From assembly GCA_947629285.1 (NCBI GenBank), contig CANRDA010000006.1, forward strand, positions 1-19,798: a stretch of DNA of 19,798 nt, in the 5' to 3' direction. The position numbers were made by a program, and so were the translations under genes. Within the stretch, counting starts at the first letter, position 1. Each line of letters opens with the position of its first letter. The notes beneath the pieces are model-generated. The model saw only the letters and a list, made by a program, of their open reading frames with translations. It made no database searches and was not told the origin of the DNA. Origin of the DNA: an uncultured Bacilli bacterium (GTDB taxonomy: Bacteria > Bacillota_I > Bacilli_A > RF39 > UBA660). Of this stretch, positions 1 through 7,361 are shown piece by piece.

Positions 1-146
1 TTTTCCCCTTATTTTTCAAGGGATTACGCAAAAAATTATGCACATATTTTAGTACATAACTTGTTACTTTTTTTCCTGTATTTTTCTTTATTTATTTTTA
101 ATGGGCTGTGAATAGTAACAAATTAACACCTTATAAATTTAATATA
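1..146. other. AT-rich flank, no gene seen
   Basis: No open reading frame, tRNA or strong terminator is visible here. It follows the 3' end of the Nudix gene. An AT-only 20-base palindrome (135-154) overlaps that gene's TAA stop; it lacks GC pairs and is weak as a terminator. An 8-base inverted repeat (61-68 and 114-121) flanks a sequence containing GGGCTGTG. Neither can be given a function from sequence alone. Confidence 0.5.
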
Positions 147-644
147 TTAAATTTTATTTTTCACTTTTTTTATAACGTTAAAAGACTCTATATTACCTTT
201 CCTAAATTCCCCTTTTTCTATTAAAGATTCTATTTCTTCTATACTCATCCATTTAACATACTCTACTTCTTCTTTTTGAAGTTTAAGTTTATCTATATCA
301 ATATCTTTCATGGTGTAGTAAGCATCATGAAATGCTTTTTTATGTTTAATAGTATGTACGAGTTTTAAATCATTAATATCTATATCTATTCCTAGTTCTT
401 CTTTTATCTCTTCTACAATGGTTTTATCATTAGTACTTCCACTTTTAACAAACCCGCCTGTAGTTGCAAATACACTTCCTTTTTCTTTAGATGTCTTTTG
501 TATTAAAAATTCTCCTTTACTATTTTCAATAAATACTATAACAATATTTATATATCTGTCTAAAGGTATATCCATATCTTTACTTCTTAAAATTTTCTCA
601 CCTGTTAAACATCTATTTTCATCATATAAATCTAAATACTCCAT
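147..644 (-). CDS. Nudix hydrolase-family protein (degenerate Nudix box)
   Basis: 165 residues. Nudix enzymes hydrolyse nucleoside diphosphates linked to another moiety, using a magnesium-binding GX5EX7REUXEEXGU box. The box lies at residues 64-86. The core glutamates E79, E82 and E83 and the G85-I86 end are present, but the first Glu of the box is Ser70 and the usual Arg is Glu78. The N-terminus (YDEN then TGE, residues 7-16) and a basic LIQK segment resemble the IPP isomerase/YfcD-like Nudix branch. The start is supported by AGGTGAG three bases upstream of ATG and by an extended -10 element. It stands alone, as the genes on its upstream side end at 798. Substrate cannot be inferred; membership of the fold is fairly certain, activity is not. 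Confidence 0.85.
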   Translation of the reverse strand: MEYLDLYDENRCLTGEKILRSKDMDIPLDRYINIVIVFIENSKGEFLIQKTSKEKGSVFATTGGFVKSGSTNDKTIVEEIKEELGIDIDINDLKLVHTIKHKKAFHDAYYTMKDIDIDKLKLQKEEVEYVKWMSIEEIESLIEKGEFRKGNIESFNVIKKVKNKI

Positions 645-659
645 ATTCTCACCTATTTA

Positions 660-668
660 ATTATAACA
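660..668 (-). promoter_or_regulatory. Extended -10 promoter of the Nudix gene
   Basis: On the minus strand the sequence reads TGT then TATAAT, a perfect extended -10, with no good -35. The hexamer ends 15 bases before the ATG, so a start about seven bases downstream would give a very short leader beginning around the GGTGAG ribosome-binding site. Confidence 0.5.
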
Positions 669-744
669 TATTTTCTAGCTTATTTGTATGTTATTCAACG
701 TTATTAGCCACTTATACATAGTATTTTATAATAATAATTCTATG

Positions 745-769
745 AAAGTTGGGACAGTGTTCCAATTTT
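745..769 (+). other. Hairpin with T-tract, orphan or weak terminator
   Basis: The core is TTGGGAC (749-755), loop AGT, GTTCCAA (759-765), extendable to 11 pairs with two G-U pairs if read on the plus strand, followed by TTTTT (766-770). No plus-strand gene ends here. In the minus direction, as a terminator for the operon ending at 798, it has two mismatches and a poor T-tract. It could be a weak terminator, a protein-binding palindrome or the end of a lost mobile element. Confidence 0.35.
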
Positions 770-797
770 TAAATTCTTTTATATAATGAAAAAAACA

Positions 798-1184
798 TTA
801 AACTTTTTCTTTTAATGCTTTTTCTACTATAATATATTTAATTTTATCTTTCTCTCTTTTACTTGTTTTTAAATATTCAAAATACTTTTCTAAACTCTCT
901 AAGTAATAATCTCCAACTTTTTCAATTTTCCAATCCTCCTTGGTATCTAATACACATTCTACCTTATCGTTTACTATATACCAACCGTTTTCTTTTTGTT
1001 TTAAATCATACTTATTTTTTAACTCATCTAAACCTTTTTTAGTAACAGCAATATCTAAATCTCCAGCATCTTCAAATAAATCTCTAAGTACTAAGGCTCC
1101 TGAAGATAGTATCCAAAATTCTTTATTATCTATATCTAAAGATTTAATTAATTCTAAGAGTTCATCTTTATTCATTCTTTTCAT
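798..1184 (-). CDS. Small nucleotidyltransferase-fold protein
   Basis: 128 residues. Residues 27-45 (SSGAL followed by GDLDIAV) resemble the conserved region of DNA polymerase beta-like nucleotidyltransferases: a G-S/G turn, a helix, then a D-x-D metal-binding pair (DLD). The remainder is short and charged, with no recognisable second domain, so it is a minimal nucleotidyltransferase-like protein of unknown substrate. Its ATG overlaps the TGA of the upstream acetyltransferase gene in an ATGA arrangement, and AGGTGAG lies just upstream, so it should be translationally coupled. It is the last gene of the probable dnaE operon. Assignment rests on the local motif only; an AbiEii/MNT-type antitoxin or toxin role is possible but not shown, as no partner of that kind adjoins it. 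Confidence 0.55.
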   Translation of the reverse strand: MKRMNKDELLELIKSLDIDNKEFWILSSGALVLRDLFEDAGDLDIAVTKKGLDELKNKYDLKQKENGWYIVNDKVECVLDTKEDWKIEKVGDYYLESLEKYFEYLKTSKREKDKIKYIIVEKALKEKV

Positions 1185-1756
1185 AACTCACCTGCTTTAA
1201 TATTATACTCATCTTTAGTAATTGAATATGAAACTATATCATTTCTTTTTCCCAAACTATCTTCAATTCTACTTTTTAAAACTCCTTCATACGTCATTCC
1301 ACTTTTTAACATTACTCTACCACTAGCCTTATTATCACTTAAATGTTCAGCAAATATCACATCAGCATCACATTGTTCAAACAAATACTTTATAACCCCT
1401 TTAAGTGCTTCTGTAGCATAACCATTACCCCAATACTTTTCTCCATAACAATAACCAATCTCACATGTGCCATATGGTAAAAATTTCTTTGATGCAACAT
1501 CTATAGTACCTATAAGTTCTTTAGTTTTTTTAATTTCTACAATCCACCTATATGTAGTTAAATCTTCATATTCTTTCTCCCAAGATTCAAATAACTTTTT
1601 TGTAGTTTCAACATTATTATGTTTTTTCCACATTACATATTTTGAAACATTATCACTACTACACCAGTTTTTATATGCCATTAAAGCATCATCACAAGTT
1701 AATCTTCTAAGTAATAATCTTTCCGTTTCAATATTTTTTGTCCCAATATGTCTCAT
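1181..1756 (-). CDS. GNAT acetyltransferase, RimJ/RimL type
   Basis: 191 residues from the ATG at 1754-1756. This start is chosen because GGGAGG lies four to five bases upstream; a longer frame to 1798 would run into dnaE with no ribosome-binding site. The protein opens with the IETERLLLRR signature of RimJ/RimL-like N-acetyltransferases and has the acetyl-CoA pyrophosphate loop WGNGYATEAL near residue 105, then a C-terminal N-x-A-S-x-x-V/x-x-K-x-G-M/F segment (NKASGRVMLKSGM). Members acetylate ribosomal protein N-termini, antibiotics or small amines; the substrate cannot be told here. The gene begins 10 bases after the dnaE stop, and its ribosome-binding site overlaps the dnaE end, so the two are probably co-transcribed. 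Its stop overlaps the next gene. Confidence 0.9.
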   Translation of the reverse strand: MRHIGTKNIETERLLLRRLTCDDALMAYKNWCSSDNVSKYVMWKKHNNVETTKKLFESWEKEYEDLTTYRWIVEIKKTKELIGTIDVASKKFLPYGTCEIGYCYGEKYWGNGYATEALKGVIKYLFEQCDADVIFAEHLSDNKASGRVMLKSGMTYEGVLKSRIEDSLGKRNDIVSYSITKDEYNIKAGEL

Positions 1757-1766
1757 CTTTACCTCC

Positions 1767-4700
1767 CTAATATTTAAGTCTAGTAATTTCGTTTGCAATT
1801 AATTGGTATTCATCAAACCTTTTTTCAACTCTTCCTCTAACTTTAATTATATCCCCTCTATGCAAATCTTTACTGTTTTCATACAATTTTGGAAACATAA
1901 CTACAACAGCTTGAGATACTTCATCACTGCCTGTTAAAAAGCACATTTTTTCTCCTTTAGTAGTATCTAGTGGTCTTAATTTATCTACACATAAAATTAC
2001 AGATATCTTTTTATCAAAATATAGTTCTATTTCTCCTAAATTTATAATGCCTTTATATTTATTTTTTAATTCTGTTATAGGATTATTCGTTAAATATAGT
2101 CCAAATATTTCTAATTCTTTTTTCATTAAAAATTTACTATCAAATTCATCCGTTTCAATTATTTCTGGTTCTAAAGCAAAAGCTCTATCTAATTCTTTAA
2201 TTAGTTCTCCATAGTTTATAATTAAATCCAAATTATTTATTAAAGTTTTTTTTGTATATCCAAATGAATCAAACACACCTGCATATATAAAAGATTCTAA
2301 GACAGTCGATTTCACACTTTTTCCATAACATCTTCTAATAAAATCATATATATCAGTATATTTTCCTTTTTCTCTTTCTTTTATTATTAGTTCACTTGAA
2401 GACATACCAACATTTTTTATACTAGATAATGGATATCTAATCCCATTACCCTCTATTATATATTTTGAACCACTTAAATTTATATCAGGCATTAATATTT
2501 TAATACCTTTATTCTTAGCTTCATATATATATTGTTTTATTTTATCAATATCATTTATTTCCATAGATAATAAATAAGTAATAAAATGGTTAGGATAATA
2601 AGCCTTTAAATATGCCATTTTATACGCAACTATAGAGTATGCAACAGAATGAGACTTATTAAAACCATATTCAGCAAATTTAATCATATGTTCATATACT
2701 TTACTTATTATTTCTTCAGTATACCCTTTTTTCAAAGCACGTTCTTTAAATTTTTCTTCTTCTTTTAATAATATATCTTTTTTCTTTTTACTCATAGCCT
2801 TTCTAAGTATATCTGCTTCACCTAATGAATAATCAGCCATTGTTCTAGCTATTTTCATTATTTGTTCTTGATAGATCATTATGCCATAAGTACTTTTAAG
2901 TATTGACTCTAGTGACGGGTCTATATATTCAATTTTTTCTAAACCATGTTTCCTATTAATATAATTAGGTATATTTTGCATTGGACCTGGTCTAAATAAC
3001 GCAATAGCAGCAAACAAATCATCCATACTTGTAACTTTAAGTTTTCTTAAGAAATTAATCATTCCATCGGATTCAAATTGAAATATTCCAACGGTATCAG
3101 CTTTATTAAATATTTTAAGAGCATTAATATCATTTAAAGGTATTTCATCAAATTTTATATTAGTATTATAGTCTTTATTAACACTATCGATAATATTATG
3201 AATAGTTGTTAAATATTTAATAGCTAAAAAATCCATTTTTAGTAATCCTATTTCTTCTAAATATGTATGGTCATAACCACTTATATAAAATTCATGACTT
3301 TTATCAAGTGGTATTACCTCATCTAAATCAATGCAGGACATAACTATTCCTGAGGCATGTATAGAAGTATGTCTCTTAAGTCCTTCAAATTTAATAGCAA
3401 TATTATAGCATTCCTTTAACTCATCACGTCTATTTAATAATTCTTTAATTCTATTATTTTGCTCATAGTTTTCTGTTAGCGTTTTCTTAGAATTTATTAA
3501 TTTTGATAAATCATCAACTAATTTTGGGTCTATATCCATAGCTTTGCCAACATCTTTTAAAGATTGCTTAGCTCCTAGTGTACCAAATGTTATGATAGGT
3601 ACAACTCTTTTTTTCCCATATTTGTTTATACAATAATTTATTACATCTTCCCTTTTTTCGTGTTCAAAATCTATATCTATATCGGGCATACTTACACGTT
3701 CTGGATTTAAAAATCTTTCAAATAATAAATCATATTTAATAGGGTCTACATCAGTAATCATAAGGCAATAAGCTACTAGTGAACCAACAGCACTTCCTCT
3801 ACCACTTCCAACTATAATATTATTTTCCTTTGCATATCTTACATAATCTGCAGTTATTAAAAAATAATCGCAAAATCCCATTTTATTAATTACATCTAGT
3901 TCATATTTTAATCTTGTTTGATAGACTTCTTTTACGGTATTACCAAAATGTTTTCTTAACCCTTCTATACACTTTTTCTTTAAATATGTAAAACTATCCA
4001 CATTATCCTCATTAATAAATTTAGGCATTAATTTTTGATTTAAAGGAATTTCTACATTACAAATTTCCGATATTCTATGATTAAATTCTATTGAATCTTT
4101 ATATTCATCATTAAACTCATCTTCAAGTAATATGTAATTATCTATATGATTATTTTCTACTAAATTTACTGTTGTCCCTTCTTTAATAGCATCCATATAT
4201 TGTATATATTTACTATCATTTTTAGTTAAATATAAGGTTTCGTTCATATAAATTTTATTAGTTAAATTTATATTATTAAACTCACTAATATTTTTATAAC
4301 CTATATATACATCTTCATATAATTCTTTTAAATCCATATATGTTGGTCGACTATTATAAGGAATTATGCACACTAAATCGCTAGAATATTTTTCTAAATC
4401 ATTTAAATTTAATTTTCTTTCGCTAGAAAGTGTGCATAACTTTATTAAATTTTTATATCCGTTATAATTTTTAGCATAAAACACTATTTTTTTATCATTA
4501 TAAACAATTTCAAGACCAATAATTGGCTTTATATCATTACTTATGCACATTTTATAAAAATCCATTACTCCATACATATTATTATCAGTTATGGTAAGGG
4601 ATTTAATATTATTTTCGTTAGCAAATTGTATTAAATCACTAATTTTAATAATAGATGTTTGTAAACTATTATCAGTTTTTATATAAAGTGGTGTATACAT
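1767..4700 (-). CDS. dnaE: DNA polymerase III subunit alpha, DnaE type
   Basis: 977 residues; replicative C-family polymerase. The catalytic aspartates are visible: D342 and D344 in PDIDIDF, and D490 in KMDFL. The flanking motifs GSGRGSAVGS (298-307), FGTLGAKQSLKDV (372-384), GIFQFES (538-544), LFRPGPM and FNKSHS are intact. The N-terminal PHP domain is present but its metal-binding residues are missing: the HxH near residue 6 reads YIK and the usual DH after the second strand reads DNN, so no PHP nuclease activity is expected. A C-terminal OB-like segment covers about 880-977. It is shorter than typical DnaE (about 1100 residues or more). Firmicutes usually pair such a DnaE with PolC, which is not in this window. 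ATG is preceded by AGGAGG six bases upstream. Divergent from rpmB. Confidence 0.97.
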   Translation of the reverse strand: MYTPLYIKTDNSLQTSIIKISDLIQFANENNIKSLTITDNNMYGVMDFYKMCISNDIKPIIGLEIVYNDKKIVFYAKNYNGYKNLIKLCTLSSERKLNLNDLEKYSSDLVCIIPYNSRPTYMDLKELYEDVYIGYKNISEFNNINLTNKIYMNETLYLTKNDSKYIQYMDAIKEGTTVNLVENNHIDNYILLEDEFNDEYKDSIEFNHRISEICNVEIPLNQKLMPKFINEDNVDSFTYLKKKCIEGLRKHFGNTVKEVYQTRLKYELDVINKMGFCDYFLITADYVRYAKENNIIVGSGRGSAVGSLVAYCLMITDVDPIKYDLLFERFLNPERVSMPDIDIDFEHEKREDVINYCINKYGKKRVVPIITFGTLGAKQSLKDVGKAMDIDPKLVDDLSKLINSKKTLTENYEQNNRIKELLNRRDELKECYNIAIKFEGLKRHTSIHASGIVMSCIDLDEVIPLDKSHEFYISGYDHTYLEEIGLLKMDFLAIKYLTTIHNIIDSVNKDYNTNIKFDEIPLNDINALKIFNKADTVGIFQFESDGMINFLRKLKVTSMDDLFAAIALFRPGPMQNIPNYINRKHGLEKIEYIDPSLESILKSTYGIMIYQEQIMKIARTMADYSLGEADILRKAMSKKKKDILLKEEEKFKERALKKGYTEEIISKVYEHMIKFAEYGFNKSHSVAYSIVAYKMAYLKAYYPNHFITYLLSMEINDIDKIKQYIYEAKNKGIKILMPDINLSGSKYIIEGNGIRYPLSSIKNVGMSSSELIIKEREKGKYTDIYDFIRRCYGKSVKSTVLESFIYAGVFDSFGYTKKTLINNLDLIINYGELIKELDRAFALEPEIIETDEFDSKFLMKKELEIFGLYLTNNPITELKNKYKGIINLGEIELYFDKKISVILCVDKLRPLDTTKGEKMCFLTGSDEVSQAVVVMFPKLYENSKDLHRGDIIKVRGRVEKRFDEYQLIANEITRLKY

Positions 4701-4765
4701 AATATTCCTCCTACATATATTTTACTATAAATATTTTTGATTTTAAATAAAATTATTAAAAATAT

Positions 4766-4794
4766 TTGACTTATTTAAAAAAATATGATAAGAT
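4766..4794 (+). promoter_or_regulatory. Promoter of rpmB
   Basis: TTGACT (4766-4771), a 17-base spacer, then TAAGAT (4789-4794) preceded by TGA, giving a sigma-A type promoter with an extended -10. Predicted start about 4801, leaving a leader of roughly 37 bases before the rpmB ATG. Confidence 0.65.
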
Positions 4795-4837
4795 TTATGG
4801 GCATAGGGAAAAGACTTTGATTGAACGGAGGAATATT

Positions 4838-5023
4838 ATGGCAATAAAAGCAACTAATAAAAAACCACTTGCTGGCAATAGAAGATCTCATTCTTGTAGA
4901 GCAACTAGACATTTTCAAAAAGTTAATTTACAATTAGTTACTTTAGAAGATGGAACTAAAGTTAGAAAAAGTGCGAGAGAAAAAAGAACATTAAATAAAA
5001 ATTATAATCGTAGCAACGCATAG
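4838..5023 (+). CDS. rpmB: 50S ribosomal protein L28
   Basis: 61 residues. L28 is a small basic protein of the large ribosomal subunit. The family pattern is clear: KKPLAGNRRSHS at residues 8-19, then a basic R-H-F-Q-K-V-N-L-Q segment, and KVRKSAREKRTL near the C-terminus. The paired zinc-ribbon cysteines of some L28 proteins are absent; a single Cys remains at residue 20. The start is the ATG at 4838, six bases after GGAGG; a longer frame from TTG at 4766 would begin inside the -35 element and is rejected. It is the only plus-strand gene in the window and is a monocistronic unit with its own promoter and a perfect-stem terminator. Confidence 0.95.
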   Translation: MAIKATNKKPLAGNRRSHSCRATRHFQKVNLQLVTLEDGTKVRKSAREKRTLNKNYNRSNA

Positions 5024-5048
5024 AAATGTAGTTTATGATTGTATACAT

Positions 5049-5075
5049 AGCTAGCCTTTAGGCTAGCTTTAATTT
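5049..5075 (+). terminator. rpmB terminator
   Basis: Perfect 8-base-pair stem AGCTAGCC / GGCTAGCT with a TTTA loop, followed by a T-rich tail (TTTAATTTT). It lies 25 bases after the rpmB stop. Confidence 0.85.
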
Positions 5076-5092
5076 TAATAATTTTAAAAAGT

Positions 5093-5121
5093 AAAAACGT
5101 TAGAAACTAATATTTCTAACG
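5093..5121 (-). terminator. Terminator of the J-like operon
   Basis: Stem CGTTAGAAA (5098-5106) / TTTCTAACG (5113-5121), nine perfect pairs with a six-base loop. Read leftward it is followed by TTTTT (5093-5097). It lies 40 bases past the stop at 5161 and faces the rpmB terminator, insulating the convergent units. Confidence 0.85.
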
Positions 5122-5160
5122 CGATGTGTATTAAACTTTCAAAAAGGCGTATCACTTATT

Positions 5161-5544
5161 TCATATTACTTTATTCGATTCTTCATACAAATAATCATCT
5201 TGAGCATTTTCTAAACTATAAATATCATTTGATTTACTACGACTTAGAATAAATGATGGCACTAAAGATTTAATATCAACTATATTTAAATTTTTGTATT
5301 GCTCATTTAGTGAATCTAATTTTTTTATTATTTGTTCAACAAAGCCTATTAATATTCTTATAATTTTTTTAAATTCTACATCATAAACAGAATTATATTG
5401 TTCATTTAATTCCTGTAACTTTTTTAGATAAAACGGTCTTAACTCTAAATTACAATAAACAATATTTAACAAATTTTCATTAATTAATTTAGTCCACGTT
5501 TCCTCTTTTTTCAATATTTCATTTAAACTATCTATTAAAGTCAT
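5161..5544 (-). CDS. Hypothetical helical protein, partner of the J-like protein
   Basis: 127 residues; I do not recognise a family. The sequence is predicted mostly helical, rich in Leu, Ile, Asn, Glu and Lys, with no membrane segment or signal peptide. Two LNEQY motifs occur (about residues 46-50 and 79-83), suggesting an internal repeat of a helical unit. The C-terminus is acidic (NAQDDYLYEESN). The gene follows the J-like gene after 23 bases and ends before a strong terminator, so the two form a two-gene unit and the products may act together. ATG is preceded by a weak AGGGGAG-type site. The reading frame is well supported by position; function is unknown. Confidence 0.7.
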   Translation of the reverse strand: MTLIDSLNEILKKEETWTKLINENLLNIVYCNLELRPFYLKKLQELNEQYNSVYDVEFKKIIRILIGFVEQIIKKLDSLNEQYKNLNIVDIKSLVPSFILSRSKSNDIYSLENAQDDYLYEESNKVI

Positions 5545-5567
5545 TATTTCTCCCCTTTTATCTTTTC

Positions 5568-6212
5568 TTAATTATTAAATGTAGATAATGTGCTTGTTTT
5601 GTTACTGTCATAAATAGTCATTTTATTTTTTATTTCATTTAACATCCTGTTAAAATAATTTAGTTGTTCTTTTATATTTGAAATTTCAATTTGCTGCATA
5701 CTATTTCTAATTCTAGTATTTTGTTTAACATCGAGATATTTTTCTAAAAATCTAATTACATATATAATTTTAGATTCACATAACGATAATTTATAACTAT
5801 TATATGAACCATTTAACAATTTTTCTATCTCTTTTTCTAAATTTTTTCTATATTCTTCATACATAGATATTTCAAAATAAGAATTATTCTGAAATTTATC
5901 GTTTTTAGGTTCTTCAGGTATTACAGAAGTAGTACTTTTATTGAAACTTTCAATAGGTAACTCTTCTTTTTTTTCTACTATAGGGGATAAAGTCTCACGT
6001 TCATTAAAGATTTTTTTATCATATTCCATTCTTTTATTAGCATCTATTAAAACATTATAGGCTTCATCTATTTTACTCCACATACTAAAAGGCACACGCT
6101 CATCTTGACTACCAAATTTAAGCCTATCCTTAGCAAGTTGTATATCTTTTGAAGTAGCATCTGTTGAAATTCCTAAAATTTCATAATATGTTTTGTTATC
6201 AGCATAACCCAT
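5568..6212 (-). CDS. J-like domain protein lacking HPD
   Basis: 214 residues. Residues 9-67 look like a DnaJ J domain: YYEILGISTDAT (helix I and turn), then a helix II region, then WSKIDEAYNVLIDANKRMEYD, matching the helix III/IV pattern of J proteins. The HPD tripeptide, which stimulates DnaK, is missing; the corresponding place near residues 32-37 reads KFGSQD. It therefore probably does not activate Hsp70 in the normal way. The rest is a low-complexity linker (about 70-125) and a charged helical or coiled-coil C-terminus. There is no zinc-finger or DnaJ C-terminal domain, so it is not the DnaJ co-chaperone. ATG is preceded by GAGGTG. First gene of a two-gene operon with its own promoter. 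Fold assignment fairly confident, role unknown. Confidence 0.75.
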   Translation of the reverse strand: MGYADNKTYYEILGISTDATSKDIQLAKDRLKFGSQDERVPFSMWSKIDEAYNVLIDANKRMEYDKKIFNERETLSPIVEKKEELPIESFNKSTTSVIPEEPKNDKFQNNSYFEISMYEEYRKNLEKEIEKLLNGSYNSYKLSLCESKIIYVIRFLEKYLDVKQNTRIRNSMQQIEISNIKEQLNYFNRMLNEIKNKMTIYDSNKTSTLSTFNN

Positions 6213-6244
6213 TTACAACACCTCAGTTTCTATAATTCATATTT

Positions 6245-6273
6245 AGTATAGCACATTTTTTCTCATTTTTAAA
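6245..6273 (-). promoter_or_regulatory. Promoter of the J-like operon
   Basis: On the minus strand: TTTAAA (6268-6273), a 17-base spacer, TATACT (6245-6250) preceded by TGC, i.e. an extended -10. Start predicted near 6238, about 26 bases before the ATG. Confidence 0.55.
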
Positions 6274-6283
6274 TATGTTAAAT

Positions 6284-7333
6284 TTAATAAATTTTAACTT
6301 CCTTTTTTACACTTTCACTTAACTTATCTTTTTCATTTTCAGGTATTACAACTGTGTCTATATCTCCATCTGATATATATTTTGTTTTTTCAAGCAAATT
6401 AAAATTCATCTCTATATCAAAGTCTTTTCCATTATTATCGTATGCTCTAATTCTTTTTAAAAATCTAGGTTCAAAATCCTTTGAAAATGGTGAAGATTCA
6501 GCCTTCCAACCAACTCTTAAAGCAGATTTTGTAATATAAGTTTTGTTATTATAATCAGTACTAAATATATAAGGCATATTAGTGTGGTCCAACGAATATG
6601 GAGAGCCAAATGGAAGTGCGACTATATTAACATATTTATTTGGTATTATTTCATCTAATATTTTATATACACTTCCGACTTCTTCTATACTTCTTTTAGA
6701 ATCAGCTTCTGTAAAGTTTACATGACTATACGTATGGTTACCTATATCATATCCATTATCCACAAGCCATTTTAGTATTTTTTCGTTATACTCTTTTTGA
6801 CCAAACAAACCACCATTTACAAAAAATGTAGCAGTTACATTATAATCTGGATATTTCTTTTTAAAACTTTCAAGTATTCCTACTGCAGAATTAGGGTCAA
6901 TAATTATATTTCCATCTTTATCTAATCCAGTAACATTTATATTATTTGAAAGTCCATCATCAAATGTTAAAATAATTGGACTTTTACCTAATTCAGTATT
7001 TATATTACCATCTACATAATCGGTTAATCTAATCATTCTATAACCATTACTATAATAAAATTCTAAATCATTGATAAAAGCTTCTGTAGTTCTTTGGTAT
7101 CCATCCTTGTCTACATTCCCACCAGTATAACTAGTTTCACTATTTTTTTTGTTATGTATACCGTGATACATCATAATAGGAACTTCACCTAATTCATTTA
7201 CATTATTATTCTTATAATCTTCTATAGTTAATTCTTTTTTTTCTACAGGTTTTTCTATTTTCAAATCCTCTTTTTGAGTGCTTCCACATCCAACCAAAAG
7301 TAAAATTAATAAAAAATTAAATAACTTTTTCAC
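6284..7333 (-). CDS. Polysaccharide deacetylase (NodB-type) lipoprotein
   Basis: 349 residues from a GTG at 7331-7333. A TTG-initiated frame would reach 7360, but GTG is preferred because GGTGAG lies four bases upstream and because it gives a standard signal peptide: KK, a Leu-rich core, then the lipobox LVGC with the lipidated Cys at residue 16. The enzyme domain has the NodB motifs TFDDG (123-127) and HTYSH (200-204), supplying the catalytic Asp and the metal-binding His pair, and an early MMYHGI segment. Such enzymes remove acetyl groups from extracellular glycans or peptidoglycan GlcNAc. It would act outside the membrane as an anchored lipoprotein. It follows ruvB closely, and its start lies 28 bases past the ruvB stop, so it probably rides on the ruv transcript. 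Exact substrate uncertain. Confidence 0.9.
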   Translation of the reverse strand: MKKLFNFLLILLLVGCGSTQKEDLKIEKPVEKKELTIEDYKNNNVNELGEVPIMMYHGIHNKKNSETSYTGGNVDKDGYQRTTEAFINDLEFYYSNGYRMIRLTDYVDGNINTELGKSPIILTFDDGLSNNINVTGLDKDGNIIIDPNSAVGILESFKKKYPDYNVTATFFVNGGLFGQKEYNEKILKWLVDNGYDIGNHTYSHVNFTEADSKRSIEEVGSVYKILDEIIPNKYVNIVALPFGSPYSLDHTNMPYIFSTDYNNKTYITKSALRVGWKAESSPFSKDFEPRFLKRIRAYDNNGKDFDIEMNFNLLEKTKYISDGDIDTVVIPENEKDKLSESVKKEVKIY

Positions 7334-7361
7334 AATACTCACCACTATTATATTTCCCAAA

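Noticed and set aside
61..121. Inverted repeat TTGTTACT/AGTAACAA with GGGCTGTG inside, as a mobile-element end
   Set aside because: Eight-base arms with a 45-base spacer are expected occasionally by chance, and no transposase or target duplication is seen.
135..154. Perfect 20-base palindrome at the Nudix stop
   Set aside because: Composed only of A and T, so likely by chance in this background; no stable RNA hairpin with a T-tract.
4766..4837. TTG-initiated extension of L28
   Set aside because: TTG is part of the -35 element and the L28 sequence begins at the ATG at 4838 behind GGAGG.
5161..5163. TGA read as tryptophan (mycoplasma code)
   Set aside because: TGA serves as the stop in the ATGA overlap at 1181-1184 and here, while Trp in all recognisable proteins is encoded by TGG.
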